A stretch of DNA of 64,000 nt, from assembly GCA_905236755.1 (NCBI GenBank), contig CAJOCR010000006.1:1-64000 (forward strand), read 5' to 3'. Under the pieces are notes generated by a model. That model was not told where the DNA came from. It saw only the letters and a list, made by a program, of their open reading frames with translations, and made no database searches. Source of the DNA: an uncultured Prevotella sp. (GTDB lineage: Bacteria > Bacteroidota > Bacteroidia > Bacteroidales > Bacteroidaceae). The position numbers and the translations under genes are program-made. Positions 18,701 through 26,450 of this stretch are shown piece after piece. How positions within the stretch are numbered: position 1 is the first letter of the stretch; every line of letters begins with the position of its first letter.

Positions 18701-19790
18701 TCAACATATCTTTGAACGTTTCTATCAGGCACCTACAGAATCTAACGACCGAAAGATTGGTACTGGTATTGGTCTTGACCTCACACGTTCACTTGTAGAA
18801 CTTCATTATGGTAACATCTCTGTACACAACAACATTGATGCACCAGGATGTGAGTTTATCGTTACACTACCTTTGGGTAATAGCCATCTCAAGCCATCAG
18901 AGATGGAAGAAGTCGAGGAAACAAACGATGAGTTAACATATAACGAGATGAATGCTCTTGCTGACGACATAGAACAGCACATTGAGACTACTCCAGAACA
19001 GATTTCTGAGCAGATTGCACGTCGTACACGCGAAAAGATTCTTATTGCTGAAGACGACTACGAGATTTCACAATATCTTGAGCAAGAACTAAGTCAAGAA
19101 TTTGATATCGTGGTTTGTGCCAATGGTAAGGACGCTCTCGAGACTGCCCTTCGCGATATCCCATCATTGGTTATTAGCGACATTATGATGCCTGTTATGG
19201 ATGGTATTACTTTGAGCAGTCGTTTGCGTAACAATATAAATACCAACGATATACCAATTATTTTATTAACAGGTAAGAATACTGACGAAGATCGTCTGAA
19301 AGGTCTTGAAACAGGTGCCGACGCCTATATTGTGAAGCCTTTTAACATGGACATTCTTCATCGTACTGTTATCAACCTCATTGCTAAGAGAAATATTCTG
19401 CGTAATAAGTTCACTGGCAACGAGAGTCAGGAACACAAACTGCAACAGGTTACTCTTGATGCTCCAGACAGCAAGCTTATGGATCGTGTTATGGATGTTA
19501 TCAATTCTAACATCAGCAACACTGACCTGAGTGTTGATATGGTGGCCAATGAGGTGGGAATAAGTCGTGTACACCTTTATCGTAAGATGAAAGAACTTAC
19601 CAATCAAACTCCTCATGGTTTCATACGTAATATTCGTCTGAAACAGGCAGCCAAACTACTCTCACAACCAGGACAAAATATCACAGAAGTGATGTATGCC
19701 TGCGGATTCAGTAATCTTGCCTCTTTCTCAACCATGTTTAAGGGACTATACGGTATGTCTCCACGCGAATATGCAAGCAAAAACAGGTAA
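15762..19790 (+). CDS. Hybrid two-component system sensor/regulator (HTCS) of xylan use
   Basis: One-protein signalling system of 1342 residues. Domains in order: signal peptide (ending VAQ, about 24); two-component-regulator beta-propeller repeats (about 35-650, with recurring G.IW.. motifs such as GNIWLATMGQGL and GRVWFGTDDG); Y_Y_Y domain (about 688-765); membrane segment (about 773-793); HisKA with H-box SHEIRTPMTL and phospho-acceptor His826; HATPase (about 925-1035, N-box NIISNAFKYT, GTGIGLDL); receiver domain (about 1091-1205, LVISDIMMPVMDG with Asp1140); and AraC-type HTH (about 1240-1342). The periplasmic propeller of such proteins binds oligosaccharides released from the target glycan. 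Divergent orientation to the GH51/xus operon makes arabinoxylan or xylan fragments the likely signal. All key phospho-transfer residues are present. Confidence 0.93.
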   Translation: MKVAKNIWLINIFCFLLSLNAVAQTGKLFNTENQLSSSFANQVFQARNGFIWIATRNGINVYDGYNFTLLRRDFEDNRGLSNNYINCIDEDHEGNILLGTSNSLIEYNGKGFQIIPMYDSKGKEARTYINHMTVCENGDVIIPTSGYGIMRLKKGTKRVCHPLGGALKNYNYIYTVKEDLQHRLLIITEDNKLLILNPNGSLITEIPGLKGVKAREVAVDSKGNIWLATMGQGLYLMPQGKGTFQRIDAIGNLPMSYIYISRTDNVFIGCDGMGIWMYNPITHQVIDNPFFSNAIDLSKSKVSSIIEDQQGNIWISMLQKGVFMQPGNTFTFGYMGYRLGNHNNIGSNCVTAVLYAKNGHVWVGTDKDGAYELDSNYRLIRHYTNIPLVVLALCEDHKGRIWIGSYRNGCGYVEGGAYHKVNIGNNPELSLFDIKCDSKGTIWMASMGQGLFGYAQDGTVRNYTMKKGADNNLKINSLPNNFLSKLSVSHDGKTLFIATSVGLSALNLATESWTATFGKNCLNNGTFSHSVYEDRKGRVWFGTDDGVYCYDLKHGIKEKRYTIKEGLCDNSICSITEDNKGRIWMGTAHGICCLNPKTGKTENYYAESGIQSNEFSDGTVATKNGGAFIIMGGTGGITWFEPAKVAQQKWDAKVSVSDFVVGSRSVFAGMESGIYEITDKRVVDSESFNLAHDDNTFTIHLSTLTFNNVEQITYAYSINGDHWHSTRQGANELVFSHLDPGTYHFKVKAICNGQESPIKEFTVTIHPAWYASTWAKIFYFIVFLALIRFYFVYRKRKEEDRLLLQEHIHAEELSESKLRSFMNISHEIRTPMTLIVSPLQQLIKSDRDPQRQAIYTTIRRNTTRILHLINEIMDLRKIDKGQMAMHMRETDMVKFINDVYSLFTQQAKSQHINLTFVHDTDSLPVWFDPNNFDKVLVNIISNAFKYTSAGGNIRITLTHTETEVRLSFFDDGESIPEDKIQHIFERFYQAPTESNDRKIGTGIGLDLTRSLVELHYGNISVHNNIDAPGCEFIVTLPLGNSHLKPSEMEEVEETNDELTYNEMNALADDIEQHIETTPEQISEQIARRTREKILIAEDDYEISQYLEQELSQEFDIVVCANGKDALETALRDIPSLVISDIMMPVMDGITLSSRLRNNINTNDIPIILLTGKNTDEDRLKGLETGADAYIVKPFNMDILHRTVINLIAKRNILRNKFTGNESQEHKLQQVTLDAPDSKLMDRVMDVINSNISNTDLSVDMVANEVGISRVHLYRKMKELTNQTPHGFIRNIRLKQAAKLLSQPGQNITEVMYACGFSNLASFSTMFKGLYGMSPREYASKNR

Positions 19791-19830
19791 AAAATACTGA
19801 AATTCATATTATAGCGGTTAAAATTCTCTA

Positions 19831-19857
19831 AACCACTTTAACTTTCGAGTGGTTTTG
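19831..19857 (+). terminator. Possible terminator after the HTCS gene
   Basis: AACCACT (19831-19837) pairs with AGTGGTT (19848-19854), followed by a short T-rich stretch that is broken by G. It lies 40 bp after the HTCS stop. The stem is only 7 bp, so this is a weak call. Confidence 0.4.
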
Positions 19858-19869
19858 TGGTCTTATTTA

Positions 19870-19877
19870 TATATTTG
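19870..19877 (+). promoter_or_regulatory. -7 box TATATTTG
   Basis: TATATTTG matches TAnnTTTG 35 bp before the OmpA-family gene start. Confidence 0.5.
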
Positions 19878-19912
19878 CAGACCAAGGAAACAGAGTATTA
19901 ACTAAATTATTA

Positions 19913-20767
19913 ATGAATATGAAGAAGAATCTTATCATGCTCACACTCATTGCAGGCACTTTGTTTGTAACAAGCTGCGCCAGCAAGAAGGATTTGGAAA
20001 ATTGCCAAAACGAAAACCGTGAGCTTACAACAAATTATCAGGATGCAAAAGAACAACTCGCTGCAAGTAAGGCACGTGTAGCTTCTCTTGAAGAGCAGCT
20101 TGCTCAGCAGAAGAAAGACTATGCTGCTCTACAGAAGTCTCTTGACAAGAGTCTTGCTAACACCAGCGACAACAATATCAATATCTCTAAGCTTGTTGAC
20201 CAAATCAATGAGTCAAACCAGTACATTCGTCACCTTGTAGAAGTGAAGAGCAAGAGCGACTCTCTCAACATGGTACTTACCAACAACCTTACTCGTAGCT
20301 TGAGCAAGGAAGAAATGAAAGAGGTTGATGTGCAGGTTCTTAAGGGTGTTGTATATATATCTCTGGCTGATAATATGCTTTACAAGAGCGGTTCATACGA
20401 GATTAACGACCGTGCAGCAGAAACTCTTAGTAAGATTGCTAAGATTATTACCGACTACAAGGATTATGATGTGCTCATAGAGGGTAACACCGACAATGTG
20501 CCTGTAAACACTCAGGCTGCATCTATGAAGAATATCCGCAACAACTGGGATCTTTCTGCTTTGCGTGCTTCTTCTGTCGTACAGTATCTCATCAATCACT
20601 TCGGTGTAGCTCCTAAGCGTCTCACAGCTGGTGGCCGCGGTGAATTCAATCCTATCGCAAGCAACGATACAGAGTTAGGCAAGCAGCGTAACCGTCGCAC
20701 ACAGATCATCATTACTCCTAAGCTTGATCAGTTCATGGATCTGATTGATAAAGCACCAGAAGAGTAA
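19913..20767 (+). CDS. OmpA-family peptidoglycan-associated lipoprotein with coiled coil
   Basis: Envelope protein of 284 residues. Lipobox FVTSC places the lipidated Cys at residue 22. Residues about 30-125 are a heptad-rich coiled coil (ENRELTTNYQDAKEQLAASK and similar). The C-terminal OmpA domain (about 140-275) includes DVLIEGNTDNVPVN, the peptidoglycan-binding LTAGGRGEFNPIASN and NRRTQIIITP. It probably tethers the outer membrane to the cell wall. A second Met at residue 3 could also be the start. It has its own promoter and ends at a terminator built from 9-bp repeats, so it looks monocistronic. Confidence 0.88.
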   Translation: MNMKKNLIMLTLIAGTLFVTSCASKKDLENCQNENRELTTNYQDAKEQLAASKARVASLEEQLAQQKKDYAALQKSLDKSLANTSDNNINISKLVDQINESNQYIRHLVEVKSKSDSLNMVLTNNLTRSLSKEEMKEVDVQVLKGVVYISLADNMLYKSGSYEINDRAAETLSKIAKIITDYKDYDVLIEGNTDNVPVNTQAASMKNIRNNWDLSALRASSVVQYLINHFGVAPKRLTAGGRGEFNPIASNDTELGKQRNRRTQIIITPKLDQFMDLIDKAPEE

Positions 20768-20781
20768 AAAAAATAACGAAC

Positions 20782-20835
20782 AATTAGAATTATCAGAATA
20801 ATCAGAGTATTCGGAATAATCGGAATACTCTGATT
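20782..20835. repeat. Six tandem 9-bp units, consensus AATCAGAAT
   Basis: The 54 bp after the OmpA-family gene divide exactly into AATTAGAAT, TATCAGAAT, AATCAGAGT, ATTCGGAAT, AATCGGAAT and ACTCTGATT. The same 9-bp family makes a longer array at 57217-57333. Confidence 0.75.
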
Positions 20836-20841
20836 TTTTTT
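20800..20841 (+). terminator. Rho-independent terminator inside the 9-bp repeats
   Basis: AATCAGAGTATTC (20800-20812) and GAATACTCTGATT (20823-20835) form a perfect 13-bp stem around a 10-base loop, followed by a run of T to 20841. It starts 32 bp after the OmpA-family stop. Confidence 0.88.
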
Positions 20842-20934
20842 GGCACAATGGCAGCAATATTATCATACTGTTACATTTATGCTTTAAAAGATTACAATCA
20901 ATACATTTTATTAGGTAAAATAAATACTTTTTAT

Positions 20935-20942
20935 TATCTTTG
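20935..20942 (+). promoter_or_regulatory. -7 box TATCTTTG of icd
   Basis: TATCTTTG matches TAnnTTTG 72 bp before the icd start codon, leaving a leader of about 65 bases that carries a stem-loop and a short ORF. Confidence 0.6.
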
Positions 20943-20971
20943 CATCCATAACAAACAAAATGTGTAATTAA

Positions 20972-21028
20972 ATGCTATCTCCAAAGGGAGATATTTTTGT
21001 AGAGGCTTTTTATTATGGAAAAGATTAA
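20972..21028 (+). other. Short upstream ORF and stem-loop in the icd leader
   Basis: An ATG at 20972 opens an 18-codon ORF (MLSPKGDIFVEAFYYGKD) whose stop at 21026-21028 overlaps the icd start at 21015 in another frame. Its first codons form a stem: TATCTCC (20976-20982) with GGAGATA (20987-20993), followed by TTTTT. This could be translational coupling or attenuation of icd, or chance. I cannot show that it is translated. Confidence 0.35.
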
Positions 21029-22217
21029 GATGACTACCCCACTGGTAGAAATGGACGGCGATGAAATGACAAGAATTCTGTGGAAGATGATTAAGGACGA
21101 ATTAATTCTACCTTTCGTTGACCTCAAAACAGAATATTATGATCTCGGCTTACCTAATCGTGACAAGACAAATGACCAGGTAACTATTGATTCTGCCAAT
21201 GCAGCCCGTAAATATGGAGTAGCTGTAAAATGCGCTACTATAACGCCTAACGCACAGCGTATGGACGAATACAAACTACATAAGATGTGGAAAAGTCCTA
21301 ATGGCACTATCCGTAGCATCATGGACGGAACTGTTTTCCGTGCTCCAATCACCATCCCAAGTATTCATCCTGTTGTTAAAAACTGGGAAAAGCCTATTAC
21401 TATTGCACGTCATGCCTATGGAGACGTATATAAGAGTGTGGAAATACGTGCCGATGAACCAGGAACAGCTAAACTCATATTCCAAGGAGAAAGTGGAAAG
21501 ATACAGGAAGTAGAAATACATAATTTCCAAGGTGAAGGAGTAATTCAGGGTATGCACAACACAGACAAGAGCATACGTAGTTTTGCACACAGTTGTTTTA
21601 AGTTTGCCCTTGACACAAAGCAAGACCTTTGGTTTGCAACTAAAGACACGATATCAAAAACATACGATGCACAATTCCGCAAAATTTTCGAGGAAGTATA
21701 TGAAAGCGACTACAAGAGCCTCTTTGAGCAGGCTGGCATAGAATACTTCTATACCTTGATTGATGATGCTGTAGCGCGCGTAATACGCTCTAAAGGCGGC
21801 TTTATATGGGCATGCAAGAACTATGACGGCGATGTGATGAGCGATATGCTTTCAACAGCCTTCGGCTCTCTTGCCATGATGACCTCTGTTCTTGTTAGCC
21901 CCGACGGCAACTATGAATACGAAGCCGCTCATGGTACCGTTACTCGCCACTACTACCGCTACTTAAAAGGCGAAGAAACATCAACCAACCCTATGGCTAC
22001 TATCTTTGCATGGAGCGGAGCACTGCGCAAACGTGGAGAACTTGATAATAACAAACCTCTTCAGGATTTTGCTGATTGTCTTGAAGCAGCTTGCTTTGCC
22101 ACCCTCAATGCAGGAATAGCTACCAAAGACCTTATCCCACTTATGGAAGGCGTGGAAACAAAACAGGTAAACTCTCTTGAGTTTATAAAAGCAATAAGAG
22201 AAAGGATTAAAAATTAA
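21015..22217 (+). CDS. icd: NADP-dependent isocitrate dehydrogenase, eukaryote-like type
   Basis: Oxidizes isocitrate to 2-oxoglutarate with NADP, providing 2-oxoglutarate and NADPH for biosynthesis. The 400 residues match the homodimeric IDH family shared with eukaryotic cytosolic and mitochondrial enzymes rather than the E. coli type: TPLVEMDGDEMTRILW at the start, substrate-binding PNGTIRSIMDGTVFR, ARHAYGDVYKSVE, and metal-binding aspartates in NYDGDVMSDM. NADP-site segments YEAAHGTVTRHYYRYLKG and STNPMATIFAWSGAL are intact. It stands alone between two terminators. Confidence 0.95.
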   Translation: MEKIKMTTPLVEMDGDEMTRILWKMIKDELILPFVDLKTEYYDLGLPNRDKTNDQVTIDSANAARKYGVAVKCATITPNAQRMDEYKLHKMWKSPNGTIRSIMDGTVFRAPITIPSIHPVVKNWEKPITIARHAYGDVYKSVEIRADEPGTAKLIFQGESGKIQEVEIHNFQGEGVIQGMHNTDKSIRSFAHSCFKFALDTKQDLWFATKDTISKTYDAQFRKIFEEVYESDYKSLFEQAGIEYFYTLIDDAVARVIRSKGGFIWACKNYDGDVMSDMLSTAFGSLAMMTSVLVSPDGNYEYEAAHGTVTRHYYRYLKGEETSTNPMATIFAWSGALRKRGELDNNKPLQDFADCLEAACFATLNAGIATKDLIPLMEGVETKQVNSLEFIKAIRERIKN

Positions 22218-22230
22218 GAATGTGAATCAC

Positions 22231-22251
22231 CCCCTTCCCTATCGGGGAGGG
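22231..22251. repeat. Small CCTTCCC/GGGGAGG hairpin
   Basis: CCTTCCC (22233-22239) and GGGGAGG (22244-22250) form a stem with one G-U pair around TATC. A similar element (CCTCCCT/AGGGAGG) lies at 53552-53569. There is no T-run, so it is not a terminator by itself. Confidence 0.4.
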
Positions 22252-22268
22252 ATGTGAGAGGCTTACAT

Positions 22269-22301
22269 AAAAGGAGGAAACTTCACAGTTTCCTCCTTTT
22301 T
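22269..22301 (+). terminator. Rho-independent terminator of icd
   Basis: AAAAGGAGGAAAC (22269-22281) pairs perfectly with GTTTCCTCCTTTT (22288-22300) around a 6-base loop, ending in T. The remaining gap to 22571 is AT-rich and holds only a promoter box at its end. Confidence 0.9.
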
Positions 22302-22532
22302 ACATACCATGTCTAACTTAATAAGACGTATTTTAATTTTAATGCGAAAAATTAACCGAAAAACCTACCTTTTATTAAATAACCATTTTTTATTTGTTAT
22401 GACAGTGCAAAGATATATCGAATAATATTTACTCGCAATAGCTTTTATCACATAAATTTATCAGAATTGTGACCAATAATATCGTTTTTGTTGTTTTTGA
22501 CGATTTTCGCCTTAAAAATCAACAAAAAATAC

Positions 22533-22540
22533 TACCTTTG
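22533..22540 (+). promoter_or_regulatory. -7 box TACCTTTG
   Basis: TACCTTTG is a perfect TAnnTTTG match 31 bp before the start of the small outer-membrane protein gene. Confidence 0.65.
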
Positions 22541-22571
22541 CAGTAGGATTTACTAAAAAGAAAATAACATA

Positions 22572-23150
22572 ATGAAAAGAAACATTTTAATGATTATGCT
22601 GATGGTAATAGGTGTTTTTACCACATCAGCAAAGGAACTTAATGAAGCGGATTTTGAACCTACTCACAACGTAATTAAAGTAAACTATGGCCCAGGATTG
22701 GTTTATTCTGAAATGCGTGAATTAAATACTGTATATAAAACATCATCGTCTTACGATCTCTCTGTTGACTATTGTCACACTTTTAATAAAGGCTTTGGAT
22801 TTGGAGTTAACGTAATACAGTCATATCTAAATGCAATCGGTAGCAATGACTTTTATGCAGGTGCAAGCGTATATTACGCTAAAGAGTTCAAGAATGGCTG
22901 GTATTTCGATGCATCTCTTGGTTTAGGATATGCAGGCAACGATTATAGCACACCAGAGGGTGGTATTGGTGTTTTTGAACAGATTGGTGCTCACTACAAG
23001 TTCACTCGTCACTTTGGTGTAGGCGCAGAATTACGTTCACTCAGTTGTAGCTATAGCACACAAATAGAACGTCCAGGACATTATTCTTTCGAAGGTTCCT
23101 TTGGTACTAACCGCATTGCACTAACCATAGGTTTGCAATACTATTTTTAA
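22572..23150 (+). CDS. Small outer-membrane beta-barrel protein, function unknown
   Basis: Exported protein of 192 residues. The signal peptide (about 1-20) ends in TSA-K. The rest is a run of alternating polar and aromatic strands (for example GFGFGVNVIQSYLNAIG, YFDASLGLGYAGNDY, RIALTIGLQYYF), and the final Phe is typical of outer-membrane barrels of the OMP_b-brl or OmpW-like kind. No catalytic residue or ligand motif can be named. It has its own promoter, and convergent with it lies the FecR-like gene on the other strand. Confidence 0.7.
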   Translation: MKRNILMIMLMVIGVFTTSAKELNEADFEPTHNVIKVNYGPGLVYSEMRELNTVYKTSSSYDLSVDYCHTFNKGFGFGVNVIQSYLNAIGSNDFYAGASVYYAKEFKNGWYFDASLGLGYAGNDYSTPEGGIGVFEQIGAHYKFTRHFGVGAELRSLSCSYSTQIERPGHYSFEGSFGTNRIALTIGLQYYF

Positions 23151-23196
23151 TAATTCAAGTTTCGCTTTATTTTTTATCGTAACTCGTAATTCGTAA

Positions 23197-23694
23197 TTAA
23201 ATTAATTCCACATTCAACACTCCTAATTCGTAATTCAAATCTACTCCACACTGCCGTTCAAGTTCTTTTAGAACATCATTGAACGGCAGACTGCGGTTAC
23301 ACTCAAAGTCAACCTTTACCTTCTCTAACTCTTTGCTGTTGCCACGTAAAGGAGTGGTGTGATACATACACACGGCAAGAAGCACTTCGAGAAGCGAAGC
23401 GTTGTGGAAAGAGAACCTGCCTTTTTTCCATGATACATAAGGAGCGGTATCAACCTTCTTAAATTCTGTGTCGCCATAGAAATAGCTGGATAACTTTTCG
23501 CCTGGATGCAGAATTCTCTGCTCCTTCTTGGTGACAACCTTCACCTTTCCTTTGACAAGAGCCACAGAGATAGGTGCGCCTCCTATTCCTTCTACAAAGA
23601 ACTCTGTTCCCAACACAGTAAGGTTAACCTTGTCGCACATGTGAACAATATGTGTTTTATGTTGTTGCACAAAGTTACAACAATTTTTATTCAT
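23197..23694 (-). pseudogene. Truncated FecR-like anti-sigma factor (C-terminal part only)
   Basis: This 165-residue frame matches only the later half of a FecR-type anti-sigma factor. The segment VNLTVLGTEFFVEG through VALVKGKVKVVTKKEQRILH corresponds to the end of the FecR domain, and residues about 100-165 (SLLEVLLAVCMYHTTPLRG, VDFECNRSLPFNDVLKELER) to the DUF4974/STN-like tail. The cytoplasmic anti-sigma part, the membrane segment and the start of the FecR domain are missing, and no ECF sigma gene is nearby. It faces away from an outer-membrane receptor gene, the usual third member of such systems. Decay of a sigma/anti-sigma unit is the simplest reading; a stand-alone periplasmic domain is less likely, as no signal peptide is seen. 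Confidence 0.65.
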
Positions 23695-23824
23695 ACCACC
23701 ACTCCAACTCTCTTTTTTATCGTTAGCCTAATCTTATATTAACAAATAGCCCATTTACACACCATAAAATAAACATTTTAAGCAAAAAAGTTACAAATCA
23801 TTACTTCTTATCAGTATTTTACAG

Positions 23825-23832
23825 TACTTTTG
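23825..23832 (+). promoter_or_regulatory. -7 box TACTTTTG
   Basis: TACTTTTG matches TAnnTTTG 36 bp before the first possible start of the receptor-like gene. Confidence 0.5.
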
Positions 23833-23860
23833 TTAGCTGAATGCGAAAAATTAACCATTT

Positions 23861-26017
23861 ATGCTTAGAACAATGAAGAGACTTTTTATTAAACGAACCA
23901 ACATGAAGATTGGTTTACTGTTCCTGCTATTTATTTCCTCAGCAAAAGGATTAGCACAAGTGAAAAGTAATTCAGCATCTACAAAAACAGATTCACTATC
24001 AACAATGAAAGATTCGCTATCAACGGATTCACTCTCAATGGAAAGAATGGTGTATGACATTCCGGAAGTGATGGTGAAAGGTGAGCGCCCGATAGCGGTG
24101 GTGCATGGAAGTGCCATAACATACGACCTTCCACGACTCATTGAGAAGAAAGGCGTGGATAATGTGTATGACGCTATAAAGGAACTGCCTGGAGTTACAG
24201 AGAGCGGAAGCAGCTATCAGCTGGCAGGGCGCAAGGTGAACATTGCTATCAATGGCAAGGTTATGACGCTAAACGAGGAACAGCTGGCACAGCTGCTGAA
24301 GAGTATGCCTGCAAGCCGCCTGAAGAAGGCTGATGTAATGTACTCGGCTCCTGCTAAGACTCAGGTGCGAGGTGCTCTAATAAACCTTGAACTGAAGAAA
24401 GAAACCACAGGAGGACAGCCTTTGGAAGGCGAAGTAAACCTAGCCTACAACCAAGAGCACTATGCCATGTTTGACGAAAGGGCTTCGGTGCTCTATCACA
24501 AGGACAAATTCTCTCTTGACGCCTTCTATCTTCACAGCCATGGAAAAAAATATGGTATAAGAGACGAGGAATCGCACCATTCACTTAAAGACGGAACAAT
24601 GCATGATATAACAATGCACCAAAGCAATAAGACAAAACGTTTTGGACACGATTATCGCCTTGGTGCAGAATATGATTTTGCCGACAATCATTCTTTATCG
24701 TTCAGCTACCAGGGAAGCTACGGCAATTCTGATACTGACTACAAATTTGCTGGTAATATCATTGGAAACACGTTATTGCACAGCAAAACATGGTTGCACA
24801 ACGCAAGACTGGATTATCAAACACCATTTGGACTGTCGGCAGGTATTGAGACAACATACTACCACAACCCAGAAACGCAAGACCTTAACAGCAAACTTCC
24901 CTCGGGCGATGTGAACTTCTCGGTGGATAACAACCAGAAGGTGAACGTGTGGCGATACTATCTGTCTATGGAAAAACAACTAAAAAACAACTGGAGTATT
25001 AACTACGGTGCATGGTACAAGCAGTCGCTCAACCACAGTATGCAGAAATACATCAGCGGTGCCGAGGGCTATAGCTATATACGTCAGAAGGAGGATATCG
25101 CCAATATCTATGTTGGCGTGGGAAAGAACTGGAAAAACAAACTCATCCTTGATGCCTCGATTGCTGCCGAATACTATCACTCTGTGGTGTGGGAGAAATG
25201 GAATGTTTATCCTACATTAAACCTCACATATGTTCATCAGCCAGGCAACATCTGGGTGTTGGGATTCAGCAACAAGAGAATATATCCCGACTACTGGGAA
25301 ATGAACAACATAACGGTATATGCCAACGGCGGATACGACGAGATTACGGGCAATCCATACATAAAACCAATAAATTGCTATCACACACAGCTTGTGTGGA
25401 TATTGAAGAACAAATACCAGTTTGCGGCATGGTTCAACTACAACGACAACTACTTTATCCAGGTGCCATATCAGCATCCAGAACGCTTGAACTTGGTGTT
25501 TAAATCAATCAATTTCAACTATCAGCAGCAAGCGGGTGTGCAAGTCGTTGTTCCTCATAAGTTTGGCAACTGGCTCGATGCAAAACTCACCCTCACGGGT
25601 GTGTGGATGCACGAGAAATGCGAAGATTTCTATGAGATTCCTTTCAACAGAGCTATTTTCCTTGGTATAGCAAAAATGAGCAATGTGATAACCCTGAGCG
25701 AAGCACATAACCTGTCGTTCACCATTGATGGAATGATACACAGCAACTCTTTGCAAGGCATCTATGACCTTCCTGCTGCAGGAAAACTCGACCTTGGACT
25801 TCGCTGGCAGTTCTGGAAGAAGCAAGCCACTCTCCATGCGTTCTGCAAAGATATCTTTGAAACCTCAGCCATCAATCCACACATCGACTACAAAGGACAA
25901 AAACTCGACATGGACTTTGCCTGCTTCCGCCAGTTAGGTATCTCGCTAACCATTAAGTTCGGCGGTTACAAGGAAAAGAAACACAAAGAAGTGGATACAT
26001 CGAGGTTTAGGAATTGA
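23861..26017 (+). CDS. Outer-membrane beta-barrel receptor of the OMP_b-brl_3 type
   Basis: TonB-receptor-like outer-membrane protein, 718 residues. The signal peptide is MKIGLLFLLFISSAKGLAQ when translation starts at Met15 (position 23903); the earlier ATG at 23861 adds a basic 14-residue extension, and either may be right. A plug-like domain (about 65-185) includes MVKGERPIAVVHGSAITYDL, ELPGVTESGSSYQLAGRKV and SAPAKTQVRGALINLELKK. The remainder is a large barrel ending in LGISLTIKFGGYK, followed by a charged tail. The family is common beside FecR-type regulators, and the truncated FecR gene is its divergent neighbour. A short KTDSLSTMKDSLSTDSLS stretch after the signal peptide is a low-complexity linker. 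The substrate is unknown. Confidence 0.75.
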   Translation: MLRTMKRLFIKRTNMKIGLLFLLFISSAKGLAQVKSNSASTKTDSLSTMKDSLSTDSLSMERMVYDIPEVMVKGERPIAVVHGSAITYDLPRLIEKKGVDNVYDAIKELPGVTESGSSYQLAGRKVNIAINGKVMTLNEEQLAQLLKSMPASRLKKADVMYSAPAKTQVRGALINLELKKETTGGQPLEGEVNLAYNQEHYAMFDERASVLYHKDKFSLDAFYLHSHGKKYGIRDEESHHSLKDGTMHDITMHQSNKTKRFGHDYRLGAEYDFADNHSLSFSYQGSYGNSDTDYKFAGNIIGNTLLHSKTWLHNARLDYQTPFGLSAGIETTYYHNPETQDLNSKLPSGDVNFSVDNNQKVNVWRYYLSMEKQLKNNWSINYGAWYKQSLNHSMQKYISGAEGYSYIRQKEDIANIYVGVGKNWKNKLILDASIAAEYYHSVVWEKWNVYPTLNLTYVHQPGNIWVLGFSNKRIYPDYWEMNNITVYANGGYDEITGNPYIKPINCYHTQLVWILKNKYQFAAWFNYNDNYFIQVPYQHPERLNLVFKSINFNYQQQAGVQVVVPHKFGNWLDAKLTLTGVWMHEKCEDFYEIPFNRAIFLGIAKMSNVITLSEAHNLSFTIDGMIHSNSLQGIYDLPAAGKLDLGLRWQFWKKQATLHAFCKDIFETSAINPHIDYKGQKLDMDFACFRQLGISLTIKFGGYKEKKHKEVDTSRFRN

Positions 26018-26035
26018 GCCTCCCCCATCCCCAGC

Positions 26036-26092
26036 GCGAAGTAAACTTCGCTATTGAAGATTGAATATTGAAAAATGAAGCGCAAAGCGCTT
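26036..26092. repeat. Two small palindromes after the receptor gene
   Basis: GCGAAGT/ACTTCGC (26036-26051) and AAGCGC/GCGCTT (26078-26092) lie in an AT-rich stretch of repeated words such as TTGAAGATTGAATATTGAAA. The 433-bp gap to the next gene holds no ORF I can support. Confidence 0.45.
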
Positions 26093-26178
26093 TAAATATT
26101 TCCATCTTTCATTCTTTCAATATTTAAATCTTTCTTGGGCTAACTAACAGGCTGAGAAAAACATACACGATTTTCTCT

Positions 26179-26279
26179 GTCCGCGGACGCAGACTGCTCC
26201 AAAGGGAAAGAAAAATTATCGTCCGCGTACGCGGACGCTTCTCAAAGGCACAAAAAATAATCGTCCGCGTAGGCGGACG
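26179..26279. repeat. Three GC-rich palindromes spaced 42-45 bp
   Basis: GTCCGCGGAC at 26179-26188, CGTCCGCGTACGCGGACG at 26220-26237 (perfect 18-bp palindrome) and CGTCCGCGTAGGCGGACG at 26262-26279 (one mismatch) stand out against AT-rich DNA. The DNA between copies is also alike (AAAGG..., then an A-run and ATTATCG or ATAATCG). This is a short array of REP-like palindromic units of about 43 bp. Confidence 0.75.
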
Positions 26280-26412
26280 ATACAAAAACAAAATTAAGCA
26301 AGGCTTCTCACCCCGTTAGATACCACCAATAAGATAGAAATATTGAAAAATTGAAAGATTGTCGGCTAACCAATATAATCTTTCCATATTTCCTTATTTC
26401 AATATTTCAATT

Positions 26413-26444
26413 TTCAGAATGCGAAGCGTGCTTCGCATTCTGAA
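26413..26444. repeat. 15-bp perfect inverted repeat at the 3' end of the TTD14-like gene
   Basis: TTCAGAATGCGAAGC (26413-26427) and GCTTCGCATTCTGAA (26430-26444) form a long stem 7 bp after the minus-strand stop codon at 26451. No T-run follows on either strand, so it may protect the mRNA end or act as a weak terminator. Confidence 0.5.
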
Positions 26445-26450
26445 TTAGGC

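Noticed and set aside
20675..20866. 63-codon minus-strand ORF with a SDYSEYSDYSD stretch
   Set aside because: It is the shadow of the 9-bp repeat terminator and the OmpA-family gene.
26179..26279. Possible CRISPR array
   Set aside because: There are only three copies, they are palindromic over their full length, spacers resemble each other, and no cas genes are near.
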